DNA of 64,000 nt from assembly GCA_013339765.2 (NCBI GenBank), contig CM023457.1, forward strand, positions 30,521,911-30,585,910, in the 5' to 3' direction. The notes below the pieces were generated by a model. That model saw nothing but the letters and a program-made list of their open reading frames with translations, searched no databases and was not told the origin of the DNA. This DNA comes from Haemaphysalis longicornis (taxonomy: Eukaryota; Arthropoda; Arachnida; Ixodida; Ixodidae). This document shows positions 12,586-23,339 of the stretch, piece after piece; the stretch's first letter is position 1, and each line of letters opens with the position of its first letter. Both the position numbers and the translations under genes were made by a program.

Positions 12586-14395
12586 CTTTTTTTTTATTCG
12601 AAAGTTTGCCCTGCGGCATAACGGTGCACGATTCACAGGTACACAAACAAGTTTGCTTCTCGTATAAACTACAGAAGGTGCCGATGAAATGGTCCATGAA
12701 CCCAGGGCTGCAGGTCTGGAGGGCGGCCAGGGTGGAGGCCGGTTGCACGAAGGTGCCGTAATCGGATCTGGTGCAGCCGGGGGCAGGTCCACAGCAGATG
12801 CTGCACATTCACATTCTGTACGGCGGAGTCGCAGAATGGGCAGGTAGAGTCGTATGGGCTGTGGTACTGCGATGGCCAAGAGGCAGTCAGAAACGGCGTA
12901 AGGGCCATCCCAACACGTATTCTCCGCAGCGCAACCTCCTCTCGGCGAGTTAAGTCACCAGGGAGGTTTGAACCACAATGAGGGCTCGCGTGGTGCGCCG
13001 GAGAATTTTCTTCTGTTGTGCCAGGATTCCACTTGGATCTTCGGGGAAAAGTCGCATCAAGGTATGCGGGCGACTAGCCGTGTCTGCCTCCCTACTGCCG
13101 GGTACAGCTGAACGGGGTACCCATTCTATGCGGATCTGCAGTAGAGTGCTTCGTGCTAAGTGGTGAATGGCATCTGCGAACGCTGTAGCTTGTGTTATGC
13201 GGCGGATGTCGTGGATGGCTTGCGTAGAGTCTGTGCGTATTATTAGTCGACAGTATGGCCCTGCCTGGACAATAGGCAGTATTGCGGCCATCCCATCGTG
13301 TATCGCTGTTAGTTCAGCAAGATACGCTGGTGGCATCGGGTTAGCCTCATAAGAGCAACATTGGTCCACCTCTGGTAGCTGGGGGCAGATGAGTGCAGTG
13401 TGCACCATGCCGTTTTTGACGCTGGCGTCTACATATGCAATTGCCGTTTCCGCGTCTGGGCTATGTAGGCGAGAGACTTGGGCCGTGGCCTGGCGAGGTA
13501 CCGGGTGACGGAGGCGACCGATTGGTTTGTTGTCTGTTAACTGTACTCGCTGCCACGGAGGAATGTTTAAACCTTTCACAGTGGTACTTGGTACAACGTA
13601 CCCCATGTACCGGGCTAGCGCAGCGGCGGCACCGGTCATCGAGGTTTTACAGGCCCGGGCAGAGCGGCGTTGGTGCACCAGCTCATCAATCGTATTGAGT
13701 TGGGCCTCCCCCTGCAGAGTTGGTATCGGGGTCATTCGGGGTAGTCCAGTAATGGCCCGCATGGCATCCCGGTTGATGGCTTCGAGGCGATCCCAGTCCT
13801 CATCGTGAGATGGTGGAATTGAGACTGGTACACGAGTCTGGGTTGCAACACTGACCGCACAAGGAGGCGAGCAACGCCGGTGCGTGACCCGCCAGCCTTC
13901 GTCGCCATTCGACGTATCAAGTGTATTGTTCGTGTTGCACGATCCTTCGCACTCTTCCCCCATGGAGCCGCGGACCCAGACGAGGCAACATCAAGGCCCA
14001 GCACACGAATAGTTGAGACCTCCTGTAGAGGTTGTTGATGAATAAACAACCGGACAGGCCGTTTTCTAAGTCGGCGTCGCCCATGTTTGTTAGTCACTGA
14101 CATGTATGACATTTTTTTCTTACGATTAGTTCAAGTCCTACTTGGGCGCACCAGTAATCAGTAATGTTTAACGCCGTTGTAGCGCGTTTCTTGGACAGAG
14201 ATGTCAGGATGCACGGACCACACAGTAATGTCGTCAGCATACATGATGTAATTCGCGTCAGGGTATCTCCGCCAACCGTCAAGCTAGGGGACAAGCAAGG
14301 CGATATTGAACAATACGGCCGCTACCACAGAGCGTGTGGAAACCACGGTGCGAGTGTGAAGTGTCCTGTAGCCTTCCCGGCCAAGCGAGGGTGAA
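12586..14395 (-). pseudogene. RNase H-bearing LINE (I-like), 5'-truncated, minus strand
   Basis: Going down the minus strand, the reverse transcriptase active site YADD is at 14230-14241, followed by VWSVHPDIS. The connection region follows (frame 14112-13732). Then comes an RNase H domain (frame 13963-12950) with AIAYVDASVKNG, YLAELTAIHDGM, IIRTDSTQAIHDI and IEWVPRSAVPGSREAD. A C-terminal zinc-finger-like segment CPFCDSAVQNVNVQHLLWTC lies near 12780-12840. The element ends with AATAAA and an A-run around 12586-12597. Several frame changes break it. The combination of RT, RNase H and a CCHC-like end suggests the I group or a relative; the clade is inference. Confidence 0.85.
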
Positions 14396-14413
14396 GGTGC
14401 GGTCCCGAAGAAA

Positions 14414-14523
14414 GGCCGCCAATCGCACAAACAAAGGTTCCCGTGACGTCATAGAAAAGTTGCGGGAAATTGGCTAAGGGGTCGCGACTGCTTCACAGGT
14501 TTTCTTCAATATCTCCGTTATTT
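14414..14523 (+). repeat. Direct ~110-bp duplication, copy B
   Basis: This is the partner of 10288-10398. It is followed directly by the right half of the TTAA element, which ends at 14619. Confidence 0.85.
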
Positions 14524-14619
14524 GTTTGAAGATTGCGATGATATTGGTATCATTGTTATCGGGAATACGCATTCTTTGTAATGAACCTAACTTGTATTTT
14601 GTCCTCATGGCTCCTTTAA

Positions 14620-15331
14620 CTCTGTAGGTCCCAAACCGGCTTCGGCGTCACCAATAGATCGTCCATATGTCCACGGCTCAGAAAACAAATGCAATGAATG
14701 CATATAATTTAAGTGGAAGTCCCGAACATGCCCTTCACTATCATCATTGTCCTTTGTTTTGCGCGCCTTTTTCTTCCTTCACGTCTGTGCACCCAATTAC
14801 CCCCACCCCCATTATTTACTCCCATATGCCATTAATTTTGTAATAAAGTTGGCACTGCTCGCATGTCTCCATCTTTTGTTGTTAAGAGCTAGAACAGCTC
14901 TAGCCGACGTCTTTCATTTTTGTGTTTGCTTTTATTTCGCCCGTCTTCGAAGCCGTTCGCAGCCAGTCTCCTCTTTTTCCATGCGCTATCGTAAAACATA
15001 ATCCAACGTATATCTCAATTCAAGGAACGCTGGTACTTTCCGTTACGTATTTCTGTCTTCTTCCGAATAAATGTTCTCTTTGCGCAGAACAATGGAAACA
15101 TCTATGAACCATGTCAGCCGTTTTGGCAGATTGAAACGGACGTGCGTGTTCGTGTGTGCGTGAAGGAAGAGCGCCTTCTTTCTGTTCGTCCTGTCCTTTT
15201 AAGCGCAATTTTATTTCTATCGTGAAAACTGCACTAGTTTTCATGCGAGAATCATATGTTCACCGCTAGTAATCCTCTCCGTCATGAGAAAAGAAACCCC
15301 ACAAATAATAACTAACAAGAAGGCTAGCAAG
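14620..15331. other. Anonymous stretch
   Basis: No coding or RNA feature is supported between the TTAA element and the tRNA gene. A T-rich zone lies near 14750-14950. Confidence 0.5.
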
Positions 15332-15340
15332 AAAAAAAAA
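15332..15340 (-). terminator. Pol III terminator of tRNA-Trp
   Basis: On the minus strand a run of nine T residues starts five bases after the 3' end of the tRNA gene. This is a normal RNA polymerase III stop and supports an active gene rather than a tRNA fossil. Confidence 0.85.
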
Positions 15341-15344
15341 TCCT

Positions 15345-15416
15345 TGACCCGGACGTGATTCGAACACGCAACCTTCTGATCTGGAGTCAGACGCGCTACC
15401 GTTGCGCCACCGAGTC
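15345..15416 (-). tRNA. tRNA-Trp (anticodon CCA)
   Basis: The 72-nt gene folds as a standard cloverleaf. The acceptor stem is GACTCGG paired with CCGGGTC (one G-T pair) with discriminator A. The D arm is GCGC/GCGC around AACGGTA. The anticodon stem TCTGA/TCAGA holds the loop CTCCAGA, with anticodon CCA at 15384-15382. The T arm is GCGTG/CACGT around TTCGAAT. No intron or encoded CCA is seen. The A and B boxes are intact and a T-run follows. It delivers tryptophan at UGG codons in cytosolic translation. It closely resembles animal nuclear tRNA-Trp as I know it. Confidence 0.97.
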
Positions 15417-15686
15417 CACGGCCGGAGTCGGCCGTTCGGTCGCTGTTCTCGGGTAGACTCAAGCCAGTGTAGCGCGCCAGTTTCCACCGTCCACTTTTAT
15501 CGCGTAACCCTTCTTTGCCAAATACCCCACAGCAACAACCATGTAACGCCCTCCATCTGCACAAAAGTTACAAAAATGCATGCTGGTCCGTGTTAACGCA
15601 TTTAATCGCTAGGTTCCCACCTTTCCCCCAATAGAAAACCGGCCGTCCAAAGCGGGGATAGGGGGGGGGGCAAGGGTTAAGGCTTG

Positions 15687-16780
15687 GGCGAGTTGGTGCA
15701 TGGTTACAAAAGGGTAACAGCCAAACTCAGACAAAACACAAGAAGAAGGTGACATACACGAGCGCTGACTTACAACTGACTTCAATTCCTTGGCTTTTCG
15801 TATATATATGCCAATAGTAAAAAAACACAAGAAAAGCAGAAAATTTCACGATAGCGGGAGATACCACACCGCTCGTCACGCTTCACCATCGCCATGTGCC
15901 ACAAACACTTGCTGTACTACTGAGGGACAGATAATTAATCTCTTTCTGCGGTAGGGGCAAGGAGGGAACGCTAACACATTTATCTTTTCTGCGCAATATT
16001 TCTGCGGCTTCAATTATTTCTCTTGTTATTTTATCTCTTGTGTCTTGAAATGACTTGCGTTTTTTTTGAAAAATTGGGGCGCAGCCGCGGCAATCCCGAC
16101 AGTGGACACCTAAGTGGCCACCGTATGTACGTTATAGTTATGTTCTTTTAATCTTTCGTTGAGGCATCGTCCAGTTTGGCCTACGTACGTTTTCCCACAA
16201 GACAGCGGAACAGAATAAACGACGCCTTTAACACATTCAACAAACCGGTTTTCGTGCTTTGTGGAGCAAGACTGCATTGTTCTTTTGGTTTTGTTTACTC
16301 TCGAACACACGGAGGAAAGCTTGTTGGGAGCAGAAAACGCAACTTTTACGTTAGCTCTTTTTCCTACCTTTTTTAAATTGTGCGCTATCCGGTGTATGTA
16401 AGGAATAACAGTAAGTTTATCACGTTTGTTGCCTTCTACATCTGCTTCACTGTCACGTCCCTCTCTTTTTAATCTCTGCATTATTGATTCTGCTACCGAT
16501 GCTAACAGCTGCTTTGGGTACCCCGCTATCAGAAGCCGATCAACCTGTTTACGAAAGCTTTCTTGTATCGAGTGAAAACAAGACAAGTTTGTTAAGGGCA
16601 TTTTTAAAACACATTGTTATGATAGAACTCTTCACGAGTTTAGAATGGGGGGTATATAGAAGGTTTTATTTGTGTTGGAAAACAGAAGCCACGTGTTTTT
16701 TGCCATGCAATGCCGGTTATCGCAGCGTTTTCCTAGTGAGAAATCAACATAACATTTGCGCAGAAAGTGCTTAAGAGTGT
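15687..16780 (-). mobile_element. Penelope-like element, 3' part, with GIY-YIG endonuclease
   Basis: This is the 3' half of a Penelope-like retroelement on the minus strand. The coding part (16780-15883) has the linker and GIY-YIG endonuclease. The tail (15882-15687) ends with CACCAACTCGCCCAA. Similar tail sequence (GGGCAAGTTGGT ... ACGAGCGCTGA, as read on the plus strand) reappears at 59759-59845 and, inverted, at 59999-60071. The reverse transcriptase domain is absent, so the copy is 5'-truncated near 16780. Confidence 0.8.
15883..16780 (-). pseudogene. Penelope-like ORF relic with GIY-YIG endonuclease domain
   Basis: The minus-strand frame from about 16680 reads HSKLVKSS, then (16601-16110) VIPYIHRIAHNLKKVG, VAFSAPNKLSSVCSRV and the endonuclease core VVYSVPLSCGKTYVGQTGRC followed by LNERLKEH. 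These are hallmarks of the C-terminal half of EN-plus Penelope-like elements: the GIY-YIG nuclease nicks DNA to prime reverse transcription. A TAG follows near 16112. A second frame continues with GHLGVHCRDCRGCAP, a Cys/His motif usual after this domain, then TREIIEAAEILRRKDKC, to a stop at 15883-15885. So at least one frameshift inactivates it. Confidence 0.88.
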
Positions 16781-16919
16781 CTAAAAAGGAAACCTAAACG
16801 TGATTTTCTGGAAACACGTGACGTATTTTCTTTGCTCACGTGTCTTCGCGCAGCTTCTCGGCACATATTTATTGTCGTAGTCGCTGAATTGAAGCTTACA
16901 AAACGCCAAAACGATCATA

Positions 16920-17040
16920 ATCGTGCCACGATGGCCAAAAAACCGTCCAATGACGGCCGGTTTTAGGTACGGACCGGCAACCGGCCCGCTGAATAAAAAA
17001 CCGGTCGGGCCGGTCAGAAACCGGCCAGGTGGCAACCCTA
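16920..17040. mobile_element. Possible hAT-type transposon end
   Basis: The segment is rich in CCGGCC motifs and, read on the minus strand, begins TAGGGTTGCCACCTGGCC, a form common at hAT termini. No partner end or TSD was found, so this is a low-confidence orphan terminus. Confidence 0.3.
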
Positions 17041-19917
17041 TGAATATGAGCTTAACCTGCCCAAGTAAGGTAGTAGGCCGTGAGAGGTTTGCTTGGAGAG
17101 ATCACGTTTGTTCAGCTTTGTCCGAAGGAGTCGTGGAGTCAGTGAGCTGTGGCCTCGTACGTTTATTGAAGGTGTGTAAGCCCGGCCTCAAGTGGGAGCG
17201 GCGACTACAAGAGACCGCCCCGCAATATTGTTGTTGTTGTTGTTCTTCCTGGTGACTTGGCACATACCCACGTGGGGGACTGGCCTTGAATCGTGCGTGA
17301 GAAGGGCTAATGCGCCCGCTTAAAATACCGTAAAATTACAAACCTAGTGATTTATACGCAGAAAGAGAGAAAATAGAATTGGTTGAAAGTTGTAAGTAGA
17401 GTTTGGGATAGAACAACTGAGATTTTTGGACCGGAAAAAGTACGTGCAAGAACCAAAGCTAACAGGGCAGGCGCCTGGTCTCGGAAACGTATGCATGAAT
17501 GGCTGCAGCCACCCCTTGGTGACAATATCCCAGTGATGTGGCCCCAAAAGATAGTAGTACGGGCATCGAAATAGGCAGACCAATTCGTCGCAATGGCGTG
17601 GCAAGATGACGTTGCCTCATCATTGAAAAACGCGGCAATGCAATAAGAAGTGCACTAAAGTCTCCGATCATCGCAGACAGCACATCGGGAGGAGGAGGCT
17701 AGACCAGCCCGGTGCATATAAAAGTTGAGTTGGGGACCCGACATCTGAAGGTAGTTAATGTGACCTCGCATTTGACGAGATTCACAAAAACGGGTTTCCA
17801 ATATGTTTTAAATGGCATAATCTTCAAAAATTAGTGATGATCCCTTCCTGCACTCTTGCTAGGCGTTGGTAGGTACGAAAACTTGTCTCCTGCTACACTT
17901 CTAGTCGCGTCCCCGGATTGTGTCCTATTTATATGCGGTGGGAAGTCTAATACCGTCATATAAGAGGCTCTGACAGACTACTTTTACGTGACAAAACCTC
18001 AGGTGGTTACAACACGCTTATATGCTGCGCCAACGGCCCGTGTCACGGCTCTAAACTAGCAGACAGCCTGACGCCATGAAATAAATAAAAAAGGGTGCAA
18101 TCCGAAAGTTTTCTCTCCGAGCAATATGTGGGCTTGCGGCGCATGCGCGTATTCTTCCTCACACAATGGCCCGCACTTCCTTTGCGGTGGCCGACGACGC
18201 GCGCCCGACGACGTGGCGAAAGCCGAAAACACTAAAAAATCTTGCGCGCAATGCGCAGTAGAGTGGAAAAAGTTCGCGCGCAACGAGTTGTGGCCGGTGA
18301 TTTCCTTGCGCGTGGCACGATGCGCGGAATTTCAACGCGGAGGAAGTTGGGGTACCGTGCTTTGACTCTTGCTCTGTGAAGTTCATACTCAGTTCCGAGC
18401 GCCCACGCATTCTTGGCCGCGTTCGCTTCCGCTGACATCAAATGTGTGCTTCGAGGTCGGTGTAACAGTGGAAAGAACTGCGAATGCGATGGGTTTATTA
18501 GGGGCACCGGAACGCAGCGGCGCCATCTCAAGCCGGCTGGTGTGTCTATTGCGGGCATAGCCCGGTTGAACACGAACGGATAGGTTCGTGTTCAAACGAA
18601 CGCGAACGGATAGGATTTTCTTCTTTTTTTTTTTCGAGGGGGGGGGGGGGGGGCGCAGATTGTAAGAATTAGTGTTTTGAGACAACTAGTAAGGGCCACA
18701 AAATTATGTCTTTTTCGTCGTCGTAAGAAGCCGGCACCAAAACCGTTCTTCGATACCCGGGGTCTTACGGTAAATTTGACGTGCTTTATACAGAGGATTC
18801 GGTTTCCCAGTACGGCGGCCGTTTTGGGATCCAGGCGAAAAATGAAAACGCTTGCACATGTGAGGTATACTTTCGTTGCCGTAATGAGTACCGTGGTGTC
18901 CTAAAGAAATTGCATTTGTACTCGCGTTTCATTGTCCGGGTCCAGACACATAAAACCAGTTGGAATTTTGTATTTTTCAATATCCCATGACAACTGCTTG
19001 TCATTTTCGGTAGGCGTACCAGAAAGTTAGGTAATGTTTTTTTCGTAACTAGGTTTTAGCGTTGTCGTTTCGGCTAGTGACTTTTCTGGCACGTTGAGTA
19101 GTCTGGATTTTTTGGGGATTTGTAAACGTCATTACGGTGCGTTTAAGTGGTAAAGTTTCCACATGAAGCAACATTCATGAGTAACACCAGCCTCCATCTT
19201 GTTGCGTTCGGCACGGCTGTCGTGCGTCTGAAGTGTCAACTCGCGGTTTGCAGAAACACGATAGCACTGGCAGCGCAAACACGGCGCGTCGCCGGCGTGG
19301 AGGTCGCTTGAAGCGGTGGCTTCTAATGTTGTTACAGATGTGCTGCCTGTTGTTGCTCGGTGCGCGCAGTTTACCTATGCTTTAGCAAAAGACATTGCTA
19401 GCAATCTTGCTCGATCTTTCATAGAATGTTTTGCACCATACTATTGGTGGAAATTGTTTCATAAAAAGAAACTAGGGCCCATTACCCTCCGCATGTAACA
19501 GCGAAAAGAGTTTATTTACGACGTTCATTTGACGTGTCAGCGTCAAATAAAATTATGGCAACGTTTACTCGCACGCCTTTGCACTGAAAAAAGCGCTCGG
19601 CCTTCCTATGTATATGAAAAAAGCGCCCTTTTGGAGAGCGTTTGAATCTACTGGCAGTAAGAAAGAAGTAATTGCCTAAACTACAGCGATGCACTTGCCT
19701 GATTTATGATATTTTCACATATCTGCTAAGTCGTTGGTGATATTTCTGCAGCGCCCCATCAGGCCATACTGTTATACCGCCGATAAATAACGCCACCATT
19801 TTGTACCTGGTCACTTTTTCACCTGCCGTGTTTTTTCTTCACGCAGTGCCAACGCAACATATTCCAACCCGTTACTCGACGTTTTTGAAATGTTTACAAC
19901 GCTGTTTCCATTCCAGT
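17041..19917. other. Anonymous stretch
   Basis: No supported gene is present. Noted items are a short TTG triplet run at 17229, GCGC-rich sequence at 18130-18420, a repeated AACGAACGCGAACGGATAGG-type motif at 18575-18615, and a G-run at 18636-18652. Confidence 0.45.
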
Positions 19918-20021
19918 GCGACGAAATTCCAGACGCAGCAGCTCCCGGGCCAAAGATTGATTGGGGCGATTCGACAAAGGCCATCTACATCATCGGAACT
20001 GGTGCACCTGGACCATAATTG
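19918..20021 (+). other. Possible exon fragment resembling CDK5RAP3 (LZAP)
   Basis: After an acceptor-like tract (TTTCCATTCCAG) the frame reads DEIPDAAAPGPKIDWGDS and then ends TGAPGP and a stop. The acidic IDWGD motif within an Ala/Pro-rich context recalls the repeated IDWG(D) motifs of CDK5RAP3, a UFMylation-related adaptor. No other exon of such a gene was found nearby and no good donor follows. It may be an isolated exon, a processed fragment or coincidence. Confidence 0.2.
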
Positions 20022-20246
20022 AAGCCCTGGGAAAGTACTTTTTTTTGTTTGGTATTATATTACATTAAGGACATGAGATACCCGTCAGCTTCAGGCCAAA
20101 TGCTGGGCGTTATACAGCCAGTAGCCTGCAAAAAAGACGAGTTTCCTCCCTGTTTTGTAAGCAGCAAGCTGCTGAAAAATTCCATAAATGAAAACAAGAC
20201 TTTTAACGTTAACAGGGCTGTAGGCTTGTTGGTGCTGCATAGCTTG

Positions 20247-20361
20247 AGTGGGGAGCGCTTAAACTTTGACTAGTAAACAAGGACGAGAAAGACTTCGCTT
20301 CGTCCTGTTTTGTAGTCTTTATCGTCCTTGTTTACTAGTCAAAGTTTAAGCGCTCCCCACT
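20247..20361. mobile_element. Fold-back element with 48-bp near-perfect arms
   Basis: The left arm 20247-20294 and right arm 20314-20361 are inverted copies with one mismatch (outer end AGTGGGGAGCGCTTAAAC). They are separated by 19 bases. The transcript of either strand would form a long hairpin. It is probably a retroelement- or MITE-derived fold-back; the origin is not shown by the sequence alone. Confidence 0.85.
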
Positions 20362-21079
20362 TAAACAAGAATTTTACCTTGAAGGTCCTTATTTGCTCTT
20401 CCACACACACACACAAAAACAAATTTGTGTGTTGCGTAAGGGCAATGTGCTAATATTTGTATTTGTTATTTCAGTATAATTTCATGTTCATATTTGTATT
20501 TTGGATATCAAATAAAAAGAAAACATCGTTCCTTCGACATGGTGTCATTTATGTAATTTTCATCTCACACTTGTGCAGGCTCATGAATTCGAGAATGACA
20601 AAATACTTAACATTTACATACCAACTCAGTTCTCTGTTCGTGTCCCAAGCATGTATGAGTAAACTATCATTTCAATATCCGGAGAGGTTTAAGGTATACA
20701 GATACTTGCTTTACAGCTTTGCTTGGAACATGGCATTATGAATATAGGGAGTTTTTTTATTTCGTGGTATGGGCATTGAGGCCTGATAAATCAGGTGGCA
20801 AAACACTGTGAGATTATAAAGGTAAAACCTCATTGCATTAAAACTGAGGTCATGAAGATGTTCCAGAAGTGCACAAATTACAAATGTGTTGGTGCAATTG
20901 CAGTCATTGCAACCCATTTATTGGTGGCATTGTTTGATACGGTCTAAACTTCAGATGCACAAGGGTGCGTTCATGCCCAAGTGCTATGGTTTTGGTGAAC
21001 GGCCTTGAAAATGCTGAACCGCGGCCCTGCGCTCCCGCGTACAATAACATGACTCGTTAATAACGGAAGCGCGAATAAA
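20362..21079. other. Anonymous AT-rich stretch
   Basis: No supported feature is present. There is a short CA run near 20403. Confidence 0.5.
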
Positions 21080-21600
21080 TGAGGCCACTTAAAAAAAATT
21101 GCAGAAATTCAGAGGATTTTCTACTAATGCGCAGCATTCTTATGCCGCTTCTCTTGAGTGTGAGTCTTTTAGAGCCAATTTTCTTGGTTTTCCTAAGTCC
21201 TGTCCGTCCAATTATCTCCATTTACCGTATTATAACGATCACAGGTGTTACTTGCGCCAAATCTGCATTTTTTTTTTTGTAAATGAAGGGCGTTACACCG
21301 TTTTCCTTTTTTTTACATTTTTCTTTTTTTTTTCAGTTTTTCAAAATTGTGTTCGACGAATTATCTCCATATACGCTATGATAACGATTACAAGTGGAAG
21401 TTCCGCGAAATCTGCATGATTGTGGAAATGCAGGGCGTTATACGGCTCGCCATTTCCCGTCATTTCTTTATATTTTTCTTAATTTTTAGTTTCTCAAAAT
21501 TTTGTTTGACCAATGATCTCCATTTACGATATTATAACGATTAAAGGTGGAACTTCCGCGAAACCTGGATTTTTCTGGAAATGCAGGGTGTTACAAGTTA
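21080..21600 (+). repeat. Tandem ~150-bp repeat family, copy 2 (three units)
   Basis: Unit landmarks (TTATCTCCAT or TGATCTCCAT) lie at 21212, 21361 and 21514, so the periods are 149 and 153. Each unit contains a TATAACGATTA-type box and most end with GGAAATGCAGGGYGTTA. It is homologous to 1661-2010, including the non-repeated lead. It is either a small satellite or the tandem part of a mobile element. Confidence 0.8.
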
Positions 21601-21880
21601 CACATCCGAGCGCTTATCCGGTTTGCGCGAGAAAACGCCAAGATATTCTTTGTGTACTCGCGGTCCATTAAAAAAAAAACGCAGTATCTAGGTGGGCGTC
21701 CGATGGCTCTTTACCTGGGCGTTGGAGCGCCCGGGACATTCTCGACGCTTATGTTGCGTTCGAATAAAGTTTTTTCCTTCTCCTCCTCCTCCTCTTCCGT
21801 CAGCGCACCAATTCTGCAGGCGTCGGGACACAATGTTATATACAGTGAGTGATTTAATATTGGTTCATTACATTACCAGG

Positions 21881-23317
21881 GGCCCTATTCTCGACTGCAC
21901 AAATTGCCGGCAAATCTGGGAATTTGCCGGAAGTCTTTTCTGATTGGCTTTCAATTTTGGTCACGTGCTTCCGGTTGACAAAGCGGTTGTGTGTGCTGTC
22001 GTCATTTTGACGTTTCATGACGTTTACGGGCACCAGTTCTAAAGTTTGCCTTATTTCTCTTTACTGAAAGCGCATAATTCGTGGCCGGCAATGAAAAACT
22101 AGACTAAATGCACCGGACATGACAACGTAAGCCTGTCTTTGCTATTCAACAACAATACTGCTTGTAATACACACCCTCTCTGTGATTGGCTGAGAAGGCG
22201 TGACGTAATTTAAACAGTTGGCGCGAACGATTACGTCACACATCGGCAACTTCAGCCTGCGTAAAAGTGACGTAATGTTACGTAACAGCTTGAAAATGGC
22301 GGCTGTTTTTGTCGCAAAATACAAGCAAAATAGGGCAAAAAATTGCCCCGGCTTTCGGCGCCGCGAAATGTCCGCGAATTTGCAGGTGGCGCAGTTTCGC
22401 ATGACGCGCGGTTTAAAGCATGTTTTCTACCGAAAGAATTAATAGTTTCGACGGTTTCCAAGTCAGCGATCAGGGAGCGATACAAAATAACGTGCCGTAT
22501 TTTTTTTGCTTTTATGTTTGGCAATAAGATAAAAATTATTTGTTTTGGCGTAACCGCAACATAAGAGGGGGCAGTACAAGTCGCCCCATGACAAAGAGAA
22601 CCCAATGCATGGCATTTTTCCATACTCGTACTAGTAAGCTGTTGGGTCAAATGATCGAACTCAAGAGAAAAATAGCAAAGAACAATGCCTTGTTTGTTCA
22701 TTGCAGTGTAGATTGAAGTCGAGCTGGACGAATGAGTGAATCGGCGACATCGGTGCGCTCCGCGGTTATCAGGCGTAGCGCTTTGCTGCTCTTATGTGTC
22801 CCACACGGGTGGTCGCGCCGTCTTTTTCTTGATCACGCCATAAACTTGTGACATAGCAGCAAAACGATAGCGTGGCGGCGTTGGAAGGTGATAACGCAAC
22901 AAAGTTTGCATTGAAGCAGAGAGCCCAACTATGTTACTAAAAATGATTGAAATAAATAAATAGATACAGTAAAAAATTGTGTAATGTTCTTTAGCTCGAC
23001 ACCCGCCTTTCGCTCACTTTTGGATCAACGTTACTCGATCGCCTTGTGCTGCTGACGCCAATTTCGGACCGCCGCAGAAATGGTGTTTCTCTTGTCAGGC
23101 CTCAGTACCGTCTTAATTTTTACAGTACATGCCAAGTGTTTTTATATATTTCTTGAACAATATTTGATACCTTGGTAGCGATCTTTATGAGTTACTCGTC
23201 AAATTACACTGCATGTCGTCATAGCTATAGGTGCAGCACGTCACTGATTGCTTACGTCGTGCTCGCGCAAAAAAACATGGGCGAATTGCCGGAAATTTGT
23301 GCATTCGAGAATAGGGC
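21881..23317. mobile_element. Non-autonomous inverted-repeat element, ~1.4 kb
   Basis: The left end GGCCCTATTCTCGACTGCAC, continuing AAATTGCCGGCAAAT, matches the reversed right end (GGCCCTATTCTCGAATGCAC, continuing AAATTTCCGGCAATT), about 35 bp with few mismatches. Directly after 23317 another left-end-like sequence (GCCCTATTCTCGACTG) starts, as if a second copy abuts it head to tail. No transposase frame is seen. The superfamily is unclear. Confidence 0.7.
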
Positions 23318-23339
23318 CGCCCTATTCTCGACTGTGGTT

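Larger units (their letters stand above)
9981..14619. mobile_element. TTAA-bounded inverted-repeat element(s) split by two LINEs
   Basis: The left end is TTAA followed by AGGAGCCATGAAGAGAAAAT (from 9985). The right end, read in reverse, is TTAA then AGGAGCCATGAGGACAAAAT (from 14615). TTAA on both sides is the target used by piggyBac-type elements. The inside has no transposase. It holds a plus-strand LINE (10398-11625), a minus-strand LINE (12586-14395), and a ~110-bp direct duplication at 10288-10398 and 14414-14523. The duplication means the two ends may come from two copies of one MITE family rather than one interrupted copy. Confidence 0.6.

Noticed and set aside
17220..17280. TTG triplet run and GC-rich flank as a possible retroviral LTR end
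   Set aside because: No paired LTR, primer binding site or gag/pol sequence is visible anywhere near.
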